From Schistosoma haematobium (Eukaryota; Platyhelminthes; Trematoda; Strigeidida; Schistosomatidae): 64,000 bases of DNA. Below the pieces are notes generated by a model. That model ran no database searches and was not told where the DNA came from. It saw nothing but the letters and a program-made list of their open reading frames with translations. Both the position numbers and the translations under genes were made by a program. The DNA is taken from positions 81,462,569 to 81,526,568 of the forward strand of contig NC_067195.1 of NCBI RefSeq assembly GCF_000699445.3. The letters run 5' to 3'. Positions 1 through 12,584 of the stretch are shown in pieces; position 1 is the first letter of the stretch, and each line of letters begins with the position of its first letter.

Positions 1-1739
1 TAATTCCTACAATTTCTTTAATCGAAACAGTCGTAGGTACACAAGAAAACTCCAAAGTATCCTCTTTCATCTAGCTGGAACAAAGTTCCTGATTACTCTT
101 CTAACGTTTTATAGATGGTGACCAAATGACTACCTCTTTTTGTAAAAGTATTTCGTCTTACTACTTACATTTAGTTAAAAATAGCTCATTATTAGGCAAT
201 ACGTAACTAAGAGTAATGTTCAAGTTTCGACACAATTTCTGACAATTTAATAAACATAGATTAATCATGGTCTAATTATTAGAAACTAAAATAAAACAAT
301 TAAGAGTATATTAAAATAGACTACAATTGAATGATCAATCAATTTTAATAGTATGTAGTGTGGAAGTAACACAACTATATTTCAACAAAAATCAACAAAT
401 ACAAGTAGTTATTTACTAATACATGGATTTTTATTATAATTCTATATTTTTGAATCCTCCCGTTGTTGATATGAAAGAACTGGATTTTGATTAGTTTGGT
501 TATTGTGAGCACATCCTATGTGCTTATTGAATCGTCATTTTACATCTTCCTTCTCTCTGTCAAATCCTCATACATGCTCATTTTTCAACTAATCGTCTAC
601 ATCCATAACAGAACATTTAATTCATGAATGCATGGAAGACTTATGGATGATTAAATCCCAGTATAAATTTTGTTATTAAACTCGACATATTTTCCTGACT
701 GACTCACAATTGGGACTATAACAAAAGTATGATTAAAGCCAACAATAATATACGTCATTCTGCAGTGACTGTATCTTACCTCACGAGACTATTCAAATAA
801 AAACGTGAGCAACAATCGTTAACTGCAGTATTAGACGTTGAAAATAACAAGTCATTATACAACTGCTAGGAATGAATAAAACAGCCCGTATTTTCAAACA
901 ATATATTTGTAGAAAAATCTACCGTTCATCAACTATATGCACGACCTGGAACATAAATGTTTCTTAAGAATGCAAAAATAATTTATTAACAATTAGACAT
1001 CTTGGGACAGAACATATGTACTACATAACTTTATATCTTGAAATACTGCTAACTTATCGTCCCCTACAATGGACTCTATCTACATTAGAATTTAATGTCA
1101 GTACAGTTGAACTGTCAGATAAATAAAAACAATTTAAGTCCGACTTCGCACTCAATACATGCGACTAGTAGCGAGATCATAATTGGGATTAGTCAGTTAG
1201 ATATGATCTACAGTCTACATCATTTTGTTTATTTATCTAATTTCGATTGTTTTCACAATGTCATTGCAAAGAATCGTAAACCTAACAATTTGCCCGATCA
1301 ATATTCGTAATCCCAATCATCCTCCTGATAGCTAACGTTCCAGACAATACGACAGCATTTGCAGAGAGCAGCAAACACCCGATAATCCGTATAGTGTACA
1401 CAATCATCTAAATCTGAAAGTTACGGAGACAATAGTCAAACCACAGTTTACGAAGTATTTCTGAGTTTTGCCTCAGCACATCCCGAAATCGGCATCAACA
1501 AACTAGTCCGTTACACTCCTTAAGAACGAACTAAAGGTGCGAAGTACAGTATTTTAGACACAACACTGACCTATTCATGCAAGCTATGACGATATGAAAA
1601 CAGGCTAGTTCCCCCCCCCAAATGTTTGTTCCGTACAACGAAATAAAGACCTCAATAAGAAATTACAACTTTGGTGTGAATATCGATTTCCCTTACAGGT
1701 AAAAAAGTTGGGTTAGGTGGTATTTGGGACTAGTGTGAG
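1..1739. other. AT-rich intergenic DNA, nothing recognised
   Basis: Only short ORFs lie here, none with a recognisable domain. A run of nine C residues sits near 1612. I see no repeat shared with the rest of the window. Confidence 0.5.
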
Positions 1740-2160
1740 CCACCAAACCTGTAGCTAGATGTGCTCCATTATATGCGACCTAGATTTTCAGTGACCCCTG
1801 GATCTATGCCCAACAGGTTCACGTTACTTATGATCAACAGCTACTGGACGGTGAAGAGGGGTCAACCTTCCGATCCTATAGGAATGGCATATGGACCTAC
1901 TTATGACAACCATATGATACACCAACACGCTGCCCACTGGGGCTAGGCGGCGCAGTACGAGCAAAATCGAACCACCGGTGAGGCCGTAATTCTAGCAACT
2001 GTTATAATTGCGGTCACACAGGTCAAGTGGTTTAATAAAGGTTGAATTGAAGGACTGGGGAGCATTCCATACGTACCCGTCGGGTCAGTCCTTCGTAAAG
2101 TGACCAGATCTACAAACTTAAGTGAACTAACCCAGGTGAAACCCAATACAATACTTAAAA
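1740..2160 (+). pseudogene. Possible gag-like relic with a degenerate zinc knuckle
   Basis: Base composition rises in GC compared with the flanks. Around 2000-2030 one frame reads NCYNCGHTGQV, which resembles a retroviral-type CCHC knuckle (C-x2-C-x4-H) with the histidine position changed to Q. The surrounding frames carry stops, so nothing intact can be coded. This could be a decayed gag of an LTR element or a chance match. The GC-richer stretch continues weakly to about 3100 without further recognisable protein similarity. Confidence 0.2.
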
Positions 2161-3409
2161 GCTGAAATTTGAATATATGCTTGACGGCGAATGATCCGTT
2201 ACCTCAACGTCTAGCCATGGAGTAGGTCAATTTACATTTAATTTCACCCACCGACGCGAGCGAACACATCAGCAACTAGGAAAGCACAAGGCAATAAACA
2301 TAAGGACTGATAACTCTAGTCAAAACCCTGCCGAACATAAAAAACGCGAGTACTTATTCGCTAGCGAAGCACCAGTGTTAACGCCAACAGAGATAACTCT
2401 TGCTTTTGAAATATAAATATACTGCACAAATTCAACAAACTTGACGATGGCAGCTCAGGCCAACCGCCATCAACACATCATGAACCCAGAAAGTGGTAGC
2501 ACGCCATCGTCTAATCCCACTGCGACAAAGACCGTGAGCAATCCTCGGGGTCGTTCGGCAGCTTGGTTGGTTTTTAAGCTTAGAAACTCACCAACCTTGA
2601 ACACAAACCAACCACAATGCCTGAGACACAAATTGACAGGTACCCCGGGCTTCGCTAACACTAGAGTCGAGCGACTGCTATCAACCACAGCCATGCGACT
2701 TACAAATACAAACCTTACCAGACCAATGCACCGCACGACGCGGAAGCGTCGCCTAATCTCACCAGAACCATGACCCGACAAGCCATGCGAGACTCAACAG
2801 GGCAAACTCTCTAGGACTGAATAATCGAAACCTCAGACCGAGAGAAAGCATGGAGCGCAATATACCAGCCTGTCTCTAAACGTGTCTTAGCGTTTAACTA
2901 CCCAAACTTATGTCGTGAGCACCCCAAAATAACTTGCTAGGCTAATCAACACGATACTCTATACACCATGTGGAGACGCGGAAATACTAACGGTGCGTCA
3001 TTTAGAATAAGAACTATCCTTCATAACCGTTTATTAGAAACAAAGTTTAAGATATGACCTCACGTCTCGAAAAGTGTTGATACAAAAATCTTAAGACGCA
3101 TAGCGGCTGGAACAGAAACAACGGCAAAAACGCTGATCCCTGGATAAAAACAGTCAAGTTAAAGCCAACACATGACACATGAATATGCCTCGGTATGACG
3201 ATAGCTACAATTAAATGCAAAATGACACAAAGGCGTATTCAATAGTGGAACATAAAACCGGGGCGCGATGTACAAGTGTGGAAACAGTCTGATTTTGCCA
3301 TTGTACAACAAATCAAATGTCTCAATATTGTTCCATGCAGATGCGAAGACATACACGTTTGGGAAACAAAGATTGAAGTTTAAATGGAAATGATATATTG
3401 CAATGATCT
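2161..3409. other. No gene recognised
   Basis: The overlapping ORFs of 103 and 110 codons at 2441-2781 lie on opposite strands of the same DNA and have no domain I recognise. The stretch may be decayed mobile-element sequence. The 3' UTR of the SET gene presumably lies at its right edge. Confidence 0.4.
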
Positions 3410-4383
3410 TTAAACATCCGCTACACCAGTTTCATCCTCGTCGAGATCCTGATCATCATCGTCATCTTCATCCTCTTCATCGTTTTCTTAAACAAAATTA
3501 AACCACGAGTATTAGTTACAGTAGAGATGAGACGTCATGACTATCTGAAGGAACATCACTTACCATTTTCTTCGTCTAAATCTGGTGAGAGGTAATATTG
3601 AAGCGGATTTGGCCAGATGTCATCCTTTATCACTTCACCCAGCTCGTCACCAAATACTGAGGATTCATCTGTGAACCAGCAGAAGAAACTATCTTGTGTC
3701 TGGTCCTCGAATGTCCGTTTCTTAGCTTGATCACCACCATTCTTTTTTGAATTGGATGAATTGCTTGTCAGATCTTTGCCCGGATACCAGTCTATCTTGG
3801 TGTATGTCGAAGATGGTTCGCCGCTATCTCCTAAGTGGAATTCTTTCGTTAACACACTGTTCTTGAACCATTCATTCTTCTCAAAGTGCTAAAATAGGAC
3901 TTATTATACATCGTAATAGAACCTACAAAGTTAATTCGAAAACCGGACTTGATGTCCTCGAACTCCTGAACTTCCACCTTTTTCAAATGCTTTAATACGC
4001 TCTCGTCATTGCTCGTAAGCAAGTCTGACAACTGGGGGTGATTAATAAATGTGGTGAGCCAGAAGTTGGGGATCTTGGAAATCAGCTCACACCGTTTCTC
4101 AAAGTGAGGTTGTCTCATCTTATTGAACTTTTGTTCAACTTTTAGGATCTCTTCACTGGCTTGCTCATTGAGATTGTCAATGGCATTTTGAACTTCCTCA
4201 ATTTCATCGATGAGAGTATTGGTCGAACCTGAAACAAAAATATCAGTAGCGAGATAATCCTATAGACATAACACTAGTCCAAAATTTTTGTAGGAAAGTA
4301 AACCTGTAGCAATCAGACTTACTTAGTTCTCCATCAGCACCAGTATCATTACTGGGTCGGGGTACTTTAGGTTGGGTCGCCAT
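3410..4383 (-). CDS. SET: SET / TAF-I (NAP-domain) histone chaperone, four exons, complete
   Basis: Exons on the minus strand are 4383-4323, 4228-3927, 3888-3564 and 3486-3410, with GT/AG introns. Together they give 765 nt, 254 residues plus a TAA stop. SET/TAF-I proteins bind histones, act in chromatin assembly and inhibit PP2A in animals. Residues ~22-75 form the long dimerisation helix ([18 protein letters not shown]), followed by the NAP earmuff domain with [43 protein letters not shown] and the diagnostic [18 protein letters not shown] basic patch ([11 protein letters not shown]) lies near residue 170. The last exon codes the acidic tail ([16 protein letters not shown]), shorter than in vertebrate SET. 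The start is set by MATQPKV at 4383; an in-frame ATG at 4425 would add 14 residues. Intron 2 is only 38 nt (3889-3926, phase 0). The joined frame aligns with vertebrate SET without gaps at that junction. Confidence 0.95.
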
Positions 4384-4759
4384 TGCAGATGGACTTGATG
4401 GATAACCACTGAACAGGATATGCACATGGCCTCCAGAGTATTAAAACAAGGGCAGTCAAAAATCAAATATCTTTGGAAAAGCAATAGTTTTCACCGTTTT
4501 TCTTAGTTTTTAAGTAGGCTTATGTTTTTATTAGTACATAACGTAATTAATGGTCGGTCAATATAGGTATGTCTACCCGATGCATCCCATTATTAGGATC
4601 CTATAAACTAATGTTTTTAATGGTCTATAATGAGAAAGCAGTTATAAAACAAATAATGGGCACATTATATGCCTCGCAATATTTGCAGTCAGACCAAATG
4701 AATTAAATAAATGCCTTGTTTCAACACCGTTTCCCAACCCTGAAGTAACTACCTGTCCT

Positions 4760-5170
4760 ACTTCAAATGGTTCAGAATAGAAGCATTCGCTTAACGGGCT
4801 TCCGTGTCTAGTAGCAGTGAATTACTGATGCAGCCGCGTAGAAACCCAGGCATATTAAACGATAAAACAAAAAATTGTAAATTATTCCTTAAGAATATGT
4901 CAAGTTTTCTCTAAATGGACTCCTGGGAAGTCGCTTGAACTGGCTCATCTGGTAGCGAATTCCAGCATTTGACAGCTCTTAAGGGGTGAAACGTCCATAG
5001 ACAATCCGTTTTGCTCTATTGTGCCTCCAGTTTCGGGGTGTTACCCCTATAGTTGGTGTTTGGACTAAGTATTATTAAGTGTCTAAGGGGATGTACAGAA
5101 TTGTCAAGGATTCTGTAAGCCATTTGGTCACCTCCAAGACGCCTGTACTCTAATGGGTCAAGGTTAAGTG
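4760..5170 (-). pseudogene. CR1/Jockey-like RT C-terminal relic
   Basis: The minus-strand reading is LDPLEYRRLGGDQMAYRIL, then SPNTNYRG and AVKCWNSLPDE. This is the pattern of the C-terminal region after the RT domain in CR1-type non-LTR elements (LxYRRxRGD..., ...RxxxxWNxLP). Stops and frame changes break it. It is a 5'-truncated fragment and not functional. Confidence 0.6.
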
Positions 5171-6460
5171 ATTAGAGGCACTCTTCATAAGGATTGGATA
5201 ATGGTTTTCATGGACTTAGTTTGTCAAGAAATGGTCCATCCACACAGAAAAACATCCTGGAATCTAGGAAAGCAGGTAGTTCACTAGTTTTAGTAGGAGT
5301 TAATTACAGAAAGACATTTTCAATAACCTGCCTCAGCACACGCTATGAAAAGATCAGAACACACTATAACCATCTAAGAAATCCAGATTCAGATAGGTGA
5401 ATTAAAGACGGACAGACTATGAACTATGTTAGTCACTATCCAGTAACTTTCTGAGAGTATATAGTCTTCTCTTGAGTCAGTCAATTAAAGGTGCAGACAT
5501 CACTTCTTTGTGTAACAGGTTCCAAGAGTAAATGACTCAGTGTGAAAACCAGTATACCACAGTATTTTGTTCGTTTTTAGTTTTTATACTCAACTGCTAT
5601 GTCCTCTCAGTTGTCCTGGTCTGGTCGGAAGAAAAGGAGGTTCCAAATTATCCCACCTCAATCTGCGGTAGGTCAGAGTTAATAGATTCAACTTCTAAAG
5701 TCGCACTGTGTGTGGTAAGGACGAACTGAATTCTGTCATTCTCTATGCATTATCACTATAAACTTGGAAAATATCTTTGTATTCTGTTTCATGATTTACA
5801 CCTAACTGGTGTCATTTTAGATACTGTTCGCATTAAAGTGCTATTCAGTCAATCATATAACAACTTATAATTTGGCACTTGCATACCTCCGAGCTGACAT
5901 GCAGAATCGATCCGTCAGAATTTGGAGGACTTAGGTCAGTATTGTACCACACTAATACACATGTGTACTGCTTTACTGCATGGGTTGTAAATCCTTTTTT
6001 ATGAGGATTAAACTGGGTTTGTTCCTAAGCCTGATTGGTTACTCCTCTGTGAACTGTTTTGTGGAAGATTGTATCATTCTTGATTCAATCGAAAATAATG
6101 ACAGAAATTTTGATAAGTACAGTCAAGAACATACATTGAGGGTATTCTTGGATAATCTGACAACTAGATTACTAAGCTCTATGAGGAGAAACTCACTCCC
6201 TTTTTACTTCTCAGAATACTGATCGGAAGATTCACTTAGCGTATCGTATAGAGTAAAATCAAAGCTATGTCCTATGATGAAGCGCATGATACTAGAATCA
6301 CTCAGGAAGTATATGTTTGGTGTATCACTATTATTCAACATTAGAACATTTCACTAAGCACTCTGTTAGAAGAGTTTTCAGTAAATAAATCAAAAATTCT
6401 GTTTAGGTTCCCTTGAGGCGTATCAATACTCAAGCTAGTTTATATGTGTACCGAATCTCT
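5171..6460. other. No supported gene; one signal-peptide-like ORF
   Basis: The stretch is AT-rich. An 80-codon plus-strand ORF at 5980-6222 begins with a hydrophobic segment (KLGLFLSLIGYSSVNC) that looks like a signal peptide. It has no family match I recognise and no evident splice context, so I do not call it a gene. Confidence 0.35.
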
Positions 6461-6800
6461 TGTAGCGGTAAATAAATCCCCAAAATCAACAGCTCTGTAA
6501 GTCCTCGGTGTTTGATGCTGATCTGATTAGTTTTGCTGGACTCACCTAGTTGAAGGAGTTCGGTTACGCATCCACACTGCATTACGAGTGGGTACGCTGT
6601 ACCACTCATCCTTTTCAACTACCAGTCAGCTTAGACCAAACGTTCCTTCAACATACCGATAGCCTTACAAATATATCTTCAGACTCCATTATTGACATCT
6701 GATTTGACTGGGTTGGCATACTTCGATTACTGGTTAGGGTGCTGTCAAACTACGAATACATGTGGCATTTTTAATAGTGTGCTCGACGTGGTTCTGTAAA
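6461..6800 (+). repeat. Putative 5' LTR of a decayed Ty3/Gypsy element
   Basis: The repeat starts TGTAGCGGTAAATAAATC and recurs at 11275 and 15788. The first ~165 bp are closely similar in all three copies. Similarity to the 15788 copy continues to about 6790 (for example the GTCAAAC...GAATAC...TGTG segment). It sits upstream of gag/pol sequence while the 11275 copy lies just downstream, the expected positions of LTRs. The right end is not defined by eye. Confidence 0.5.
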
Positions 6801-7239
6801 CCAATTCGTAAACTGTGATTCTGTTCCTTGTTTGGACATTATGTATATTATTTCTTAATTTTTAGCTTTTACATATTGTGATATCGTTCTCATATTTTCG
6901 GATTTGTTTCGTTCATTGGTATACTTTATATTCAGCAAGGTGAAATAGACTCCCAGGTTACTCAAGATCAAGACTTTCGCCTCCCTTATTTCAGCTATTG
7001 CCATTTTGACCCGACAATATCGAAGACTGACTCAGCTACACGGACAATAACTTCCACGAGCACAGCGTGTTAGACCCAAGCGCATACCTCGTAGTAGCGA
7101 TAGCACTGCCGTGCAATTTCAGCAGGTAAGTCACACGTAGTATGTTTACCAGTGATATTTCAAAACCTTACAAAACTATGGAAAAGGTTACTCCTAAGAG
7201 TGAAGATCTAAACGACCGACAAAAGGTTAGAGCAGCTTT

Positions 7240-7770
7240 CCCACAACATCGAACTATGGTCCAAAAACAAAAATCTTTCTACGAATAGAAGGCCATTGGT
7301 AAAATGACCATAGATGAGGGCCTATTTAGACAACTTTCTTGTATAAACTTCCTCAAATGATACAGACATTTCTTGTCTGATTTCAAAGCACTACTTTAGA
7401 CGAACTGAGTACATCTGCCGACTGAATTCTGGAGATCACCAGAACTCCCACAGTCGAGGTCTATGTAGTCAAAGAAAAGCCTCGAACAATACGAAATTAT
7501 GTCCTGAACCTATGTCATACTTTGACACGTTACATTGATATTCGTCATGACCGTAGACGCTCCCAAACTCTTAGAAGAAATTCTTCACGACAACGATCTA
7601 TTTATAGATCACGAAAGACAGATAACCTTGATTGGTGCTGGCACCCTTATAAGTATGGTAAATATTCTCCAGACTGCAGAAAACACTGTAGTCTCCCAAA
7701 GTCTGAACCGTCCAATACGAAAAACAATTCAAAAACCTCCCTCCCCTAAATGCGTCAACGCCAACCATAG
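7240..7770 (+). pseudogene. Ty3/Gypsy Gag C-terminal relic
   Basis: The plus-strand frame 7522-7749 ends with a cysteine-rich motif CWHPYKYGKYSPDCRKHC. It matches the unusual single knuckle seen at the Gag C-terminus of schistosome Gypsy elements, which lead directly into protease. Upstream coding sequence is full of stops. The pol relic follows immediately. Confidence 0.55.
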
Positions 7771-10745
7771 CCAGCAAACATAGCCCTCTGTTATACGACA
7801 CTGGTATGATTACAAAAGTTCTCTACCTCGTTCTTCCAACAAATTCCAACAACTAACTGTACGAACCAGTTTTCGACTTACCGGCAGAAAATGGAAAACT
7901 GATCGCTACATACGGTAAGTAATATGTTTGTCTTAACGTGGGCATACGTAAACACCTTCGATGAATTTTTGTTGTCGCAGATGTTTCTGTGTCAATCATT
8001 GGTATAGACATGCCATAACACCATAATCTACTAATCGACATGTGCAAACGGAGGTTAGTAGATGCAAATACTAAGTTATCTGTTCGCGTAACTCCTTTTT
8101 TCGGTCGTAGATTACCGCCAGTCACAGTAAAGCACGTGATCGATCCATACTATCAACAAATACTCGATAAGTACCCCGATATATACCAAACGCGATTTAA
8201 ATGACCATTCGTAACCACCGATGTTACACATCGCACAACAGCTACAAGACCTCCTGTATTCTCGAAAGCGTGCCGACTAGCTTCCGAAAAGCTAAGGTTG
8301 GCTAAAAACGAGTTCGACTACATGGTAGATTTAGGAATCATTCGGACATCAAACAGCCCATGGACATCTCCCTTGCATATGGTCCCTAAAAAGGAAAGTG
8401 ACGACTGGCGTCCAACTGGTGACTATCGGTGATTGAATGCGAAAACTATTCCTAATCGTTACCCGTCGCCCCATGTTGACGATTTGACAACTACCTTGGA
8501 AGGTACAACTGTCTTTTCGAAAATCGACTTCGCTAAAGCCCAAAACCAAATGCCTATAAATGCTGACGACATTCCTAAAGTCTCTATCACTATCTCTACG
8601 AATTTTTTGAGAATACCTTTATGCTTAAGGAGTGTTGCATGAACTGAAAGGTCTTAACGTCTTGCACGCGTATGTAGATGACTACTTGACCGCAACTATG
8701 GAAAGGTAATCTCATCTCCAGCATCTGAACCTTGTCCTCGAACGTGTGCAAAAACACGGCACTACTGTAAGCATCCCAAAATGCCAAATTGGAACCGACT
8801 TCCTGGATTTTCTCGGTCACACTGTTGATGTTCAATTCATTCAACCTCTGAAAAGCAAAGTGGCAGCTATTTGAGTTGCTCAAAACCGATAAGTCAAGCA
8901 ATTGCGTATGTTCATCGGCTTTGTAAGCTTTTATCGATGGTTCATATAGAATTGCGAGTTTCTTATGAGACTCTTAACCGACCGACTTCATGGAAATGTG
9001 AAACCTATCAACTTGGAGGACATCGCGAGGGAAGCATGCTCCACAATTAGGAGAATTATCGCCAACGTAACAGTGCTCGCACACTAGGATACCGAAACAC
9101 TCATTAGTATCGCAGCAGACTCATCCGACTCGGCAATCGGTGTCTTACAAGAATGGATAAGCAACATCTCGCAGCTGTTAGCATTCTTCTCGAGATAGTT
9201 ACTAGAGACTGGATAGAGGTATAGCACTTTCGTCGGGGAGCTCCTAGATATGTATTGTGCTGTCCGCACTTTCAACACTCTGTTGAAGGCCGGGAATTCA
9301 CCCTTTTCACCGATCACGAACCTCTTACCTTCACTTTAAGCTCATCTTCAGATAAGAACTCCTCTTGAGAGTCATGATAACGGTATTACATTTCTCAGTT
9401 TACTTCAGACATACAACACATTTCTGAAGCAAACAGTGCAGTTGCAGAATCTTTGCCTTCCTTGGAAAGTTTCCAAGGAGTCGACTTTCTCAAACTCGCA
9501 CAGCTTAGTAAGATGACACCGATCTTCAGCACGAATTATCTTCGACTACCCTGAAACGACATATTAATTAGATGGAAACAGATGAGGAAACTTTACCATT
9601 CGACATACCTACGGGTAGGAATCGTCCAGTTGTGCCGAAACATTGTCGACGCCACGTCTTCAGTATGTTGCACAAACTTTCTCATCCAGGTGTTCGTGAA
9701 GCCACTGAGCTCATGGCAGAACGATATTGCTGACCTGGTATGAATAAACATGTGAGAGAGTGGGCACCCTCCTGTGTCGTCTGCCAGAAATCTAAGGTGA
9801 CTAGACACAACAAATGTCCCTTAGGCTCCTTCAAACTTCCGATGCTCGTTTCAACCGTGTTCATTTTGATTTGGTGAGACCCTTATCGGATTCAAATAAG
9901 TGCCCTTACCTCTTAACGTGTGTAAACCGTTTCATACGATGATCAAAAGCAGGACCCATCAATGAAATTACTGCTAAGGCATAAGTCTACGCCTTTGTCG
10001 AACGATGAGTAGCAAACTTCGGTCGCCCTTTAACTATCACTACAGACTGTGGGGGCCAGTTCGAATCTGGGCTCTCCCGTTGTTTGGCTACACTACACTA
10101 CACTATTTCCCTAACAACCTGAGGCTTCAATCTCAGCTGTAAACGTTTCACAGCGGACTGATGTTCTTCCACTCGTACTGGATACATTGCAGCTCAACCC
10201 GTTTACGGGACGAAACTACGACATCCAGGAAATTTTGTGGACACGTAATCCTTTTCAATGAATATGGATCTAAATTCATACGCGAGCAGTCTTACAAACG
10301 CCAAGCGTCCAGTTAAACCTGTATCTACTCGACTACAATCAACTGATGTTTTCGTTCAACCTGCTTTGTCATATAGTACAAAGGTTTTTGTACATCACGA
10401 TCCATCTCGATATCATCTCGAAATAGCATACGAATGACCCTACAAAGTCCCTCAGCGTTAGCCTAAGTACTATGTCATCGATAAGAATGAAACTAACGGT
10501 AGCATCATCATCGAAAATCTTAAAGCCACGTATTTAGAAGGAGACTCTAGTAACATTGGCTTTTCTTCAGTACAGTCGAACGACACGAGTCTCACAATTA
10601 CGATACGCATCCGATAATCAACAATCACAATAAAGCATCGGCAGTATCTGAAAGCCGGCTAGAACCAACGCGTCCTGGAAGAAGGGAATGGCTTAAGAAA
10701 CCCTTGAACGACTACTGTACGTAGGACACTACATCATATCTTGTT
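7771..10745 (+). pseudogene. Ty3/Gypsy Pol relic (protease, RT, RNase H, integrase)
   Basis: Decayed polyprotein fragments follow the Gypsy order. Protease-like sequence lies at ~7790-8010 (LLYDTG where a D-S/T-G active site is expected). RT begins at ~8290 with FDYMVDLGIIRTSNSPW, followed by FSKIDFAKA near 8520 and an intact YVDD box at 8671-8682 (HAYVDDYL). The RNase H region carries LFTDHEPLTF near 9300. The integrase HHCC zinc finger lies at ~9640-9795 (HKLSHPG ... CVVCQKSK), followed by a badly broken core. Many stops and frameshifts are spread over the whole length, so no product is possible. The element is old compared with the RTE copies in this window. Which Schistosoma Gypsy family it belongs to cannot be fixed by eye. 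Confidence 0.8.
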
Positions 10746-11255
10746 TCATTTCGATTTCTTAGAATTACTGTTTTAAAAAATTTTCAATATGCTCATGCGT
10801 ACATACACTTTTTATTCAAAAAACCAAAACAATTTTCCAGTCGCTATTGCACTTACTTATGTGTGTGCACTTTTATTTCTCCAAAAACCAAAGGAATCAT
10901 TCTGAGAAAATCGTTTTTACGGTGTTGTATGTCAACGAAACGCATATATAAGTTTATTTCCCTTTTTTGTTTGCTTTGTCTCTCTACGCACGTACAAGTG
11001 CGATCTGATATACACTGATATATACTTTTTCTCCTTTCCAGGACGGCTGGAAAAGATGAAAAGACCGATGAAGATTACGAAGAATCTAAATTTTAATTGT
11101 ACGTTTTTGCCATTATGTACAACCTGGCCGCCTTGCAATAGGGAAAAACAACCAGACGCTACTGAACATAGCAAACTGTTAGAAGGAATGTTACCAAAGA
11201 CAAACTCGTCGGGTTTAAACTTCTGGCTGGACACGTCTTAGGGTCATCGCTACCC
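10746..11255. other. Gypsy 3' region without recognised gene
   Basis: T-rich sequence between the pol relic and the polypurine-like tract. ORFs at 11056-11241 (+) and 10932-11234 (-) overlap on opposite strands and have no recognised domain. It probably belongs to the 3' part of the Gypsy element. Confidence 0.4.
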
Positions 11256-11430
11256 TAGTAGGAGTAGAGTGAGCTGTAGTGGTAAATAAACCCCCAAAAT
11301 CAATAGCTCTGTAAGTCCTCGATGTTTGGTGCTGATCTGACTAGTTTTGCTGGATTCACCTAGTTGAAGGAGTTCGGCCACATATCCACACTGCATTACG
11401 AGTGGGTAGGCCGTATCACGCTTCAAGTAA
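11256..11430 (+). repeat. Polypurine-like tract and 3' LTR fragment of the Gypsy relic
   Basis: A purine-rich stretch (AGTAGGAGTAGAGTGAG) at about 11257-11273 is followed at 11275 by TGTAGTGGTAAATAAAC, the start of the same repeat found at 6461 and 15788. A polypurine tract directly before the 3' LTR is the priming site of plus-strand synthesis in LTR elements. Similarity stops near 11430, so this LTR is truncated. Confidence 0.5.
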
Positions 11431-11439
11431 CAGGTCTCT

Positions 11440-11650
11440 AGCCTTACAGGATCTACTAAAGGTAAAGGAAACCACCATGAAGTCGTTCCAAGGTCACCTC
11501 CGAGAATCTTACACTGTAATGGATAAAGGTCTAGAGATTTGAAGCCTTCTATATAAGGCTCGAACTTGAGTTCCCGAACTGATTTCGTGACCCACCTATG
11601 AATTAGTTCCGATTCAACCTCTTGCTTTTGGAGTGACGGAGGAAACACTG
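11440..11650 (-). pseudogene. Possible CR1-like RT C-terminal fragment
   Basis: The minus-strand frame contains GFKSLDLYPLQCKILGGDL, resembling the LKxLDLxxLxYRRxRGDL motif of CR1-type elements. It abuts the truncated LTR-like copy and is open for 132 codons together with it. Weak, because only one motif is visible. Confidence 0.35.
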
Positions 11651-12584
11651 CGTTTTCACAGTGCTGAAGATTAAGTGGAAAATCATGCCGTCACACTGGT
11701 CAAAAATGCACTTCGACATGACTAGTTCAAGGTTTGCTGGAAAGACATTTTTTCGTAGTTAGTGTATGACATGAGACTATAGGGTACCAACACTCTCATG
11801 TGTTGTTTAACTTGAGATACTTCTAGGTGGTAATTACCTGAGTTGTATGCGTAGTTTGCTATATGTCTCATATGGACTACTTTGCACCTTGAAGTGCTAA
11901 ATTTAAGTTCATTGTTGTCTGCCCAACTATGAAGTTGAGTTAAGTCCTCTCAAGGTGCCAGCTTATCATCGTCCCTTCAAATTTTACAACAGTTATGTTC
12001 ATAACTAACCAATTGAATCACTGCTTAAACACTCACCATGTCAACATGGTCTGATGCGTCTGTAGACTATCCCTGTTGCATGTGACCTGCCAAATAAGAG
12101 ACATTATTATCCTACCATATTATTGTAACTGCAACTCATATTTTCTCTTTATTCATTTCGATAAGACACACAATAATACTCTGCATGTTTGTAAGTTTCA
12201 CTTAACGACTGCAATTCCCTTAATGATTGTACTATCCGAACTGTTGTTTACGTTTACAAACATACAGTTTAAAGTCACATTGTTCTTATTCTGACTATGG
12301 CTTTTACATAGACTCTGGGTCATCAGTGTCACGTATACGGTCCCAATAGAACATCTGTAGGACAAATTAAAACCTACACTTTTGTCCAAGGTTCCAAAGC
12401 GTCAGCGAGAGGTAATAAATCGGGCAATCCTTGTTGCGGAAGGTAATTTCTATGTATTAAAAAGGGGAGACTTCGTAATACTGAACCGGAGGGACCTCAC
12501 TAGGACATTCCCTATCCTGAAGAAAATGAAGTTTATCCTGAACTTGAAAATTTGATTATTTATATATGAAGCAAGCCACTATAT
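11651..12584. other. No gene recognised
   Basis: AT-rich sequence; the ORFs are short and overlap on opposite strands (12076-12294 and 12198-12389). No repeat relationship seen. Confidence 0.4.

Noticed and set aside
6430..6618. Minus-strand ORF with YPLVMQCGCVTELLQLGES, also seen at 11250-11648 and 15653-15934
   Set aside because: It follows the nucleotide repeat that I interpret as an LTR. Frame conservation comes from the shared repeat and no domain is recognisable.
10050..10085. tRNA-like box CAGTTCGAATCTGGG
   Set aside because: It lies within the decayed Gypsy integrase (DCGGQFESG), and no matching A box or cloverleaf precedes it.
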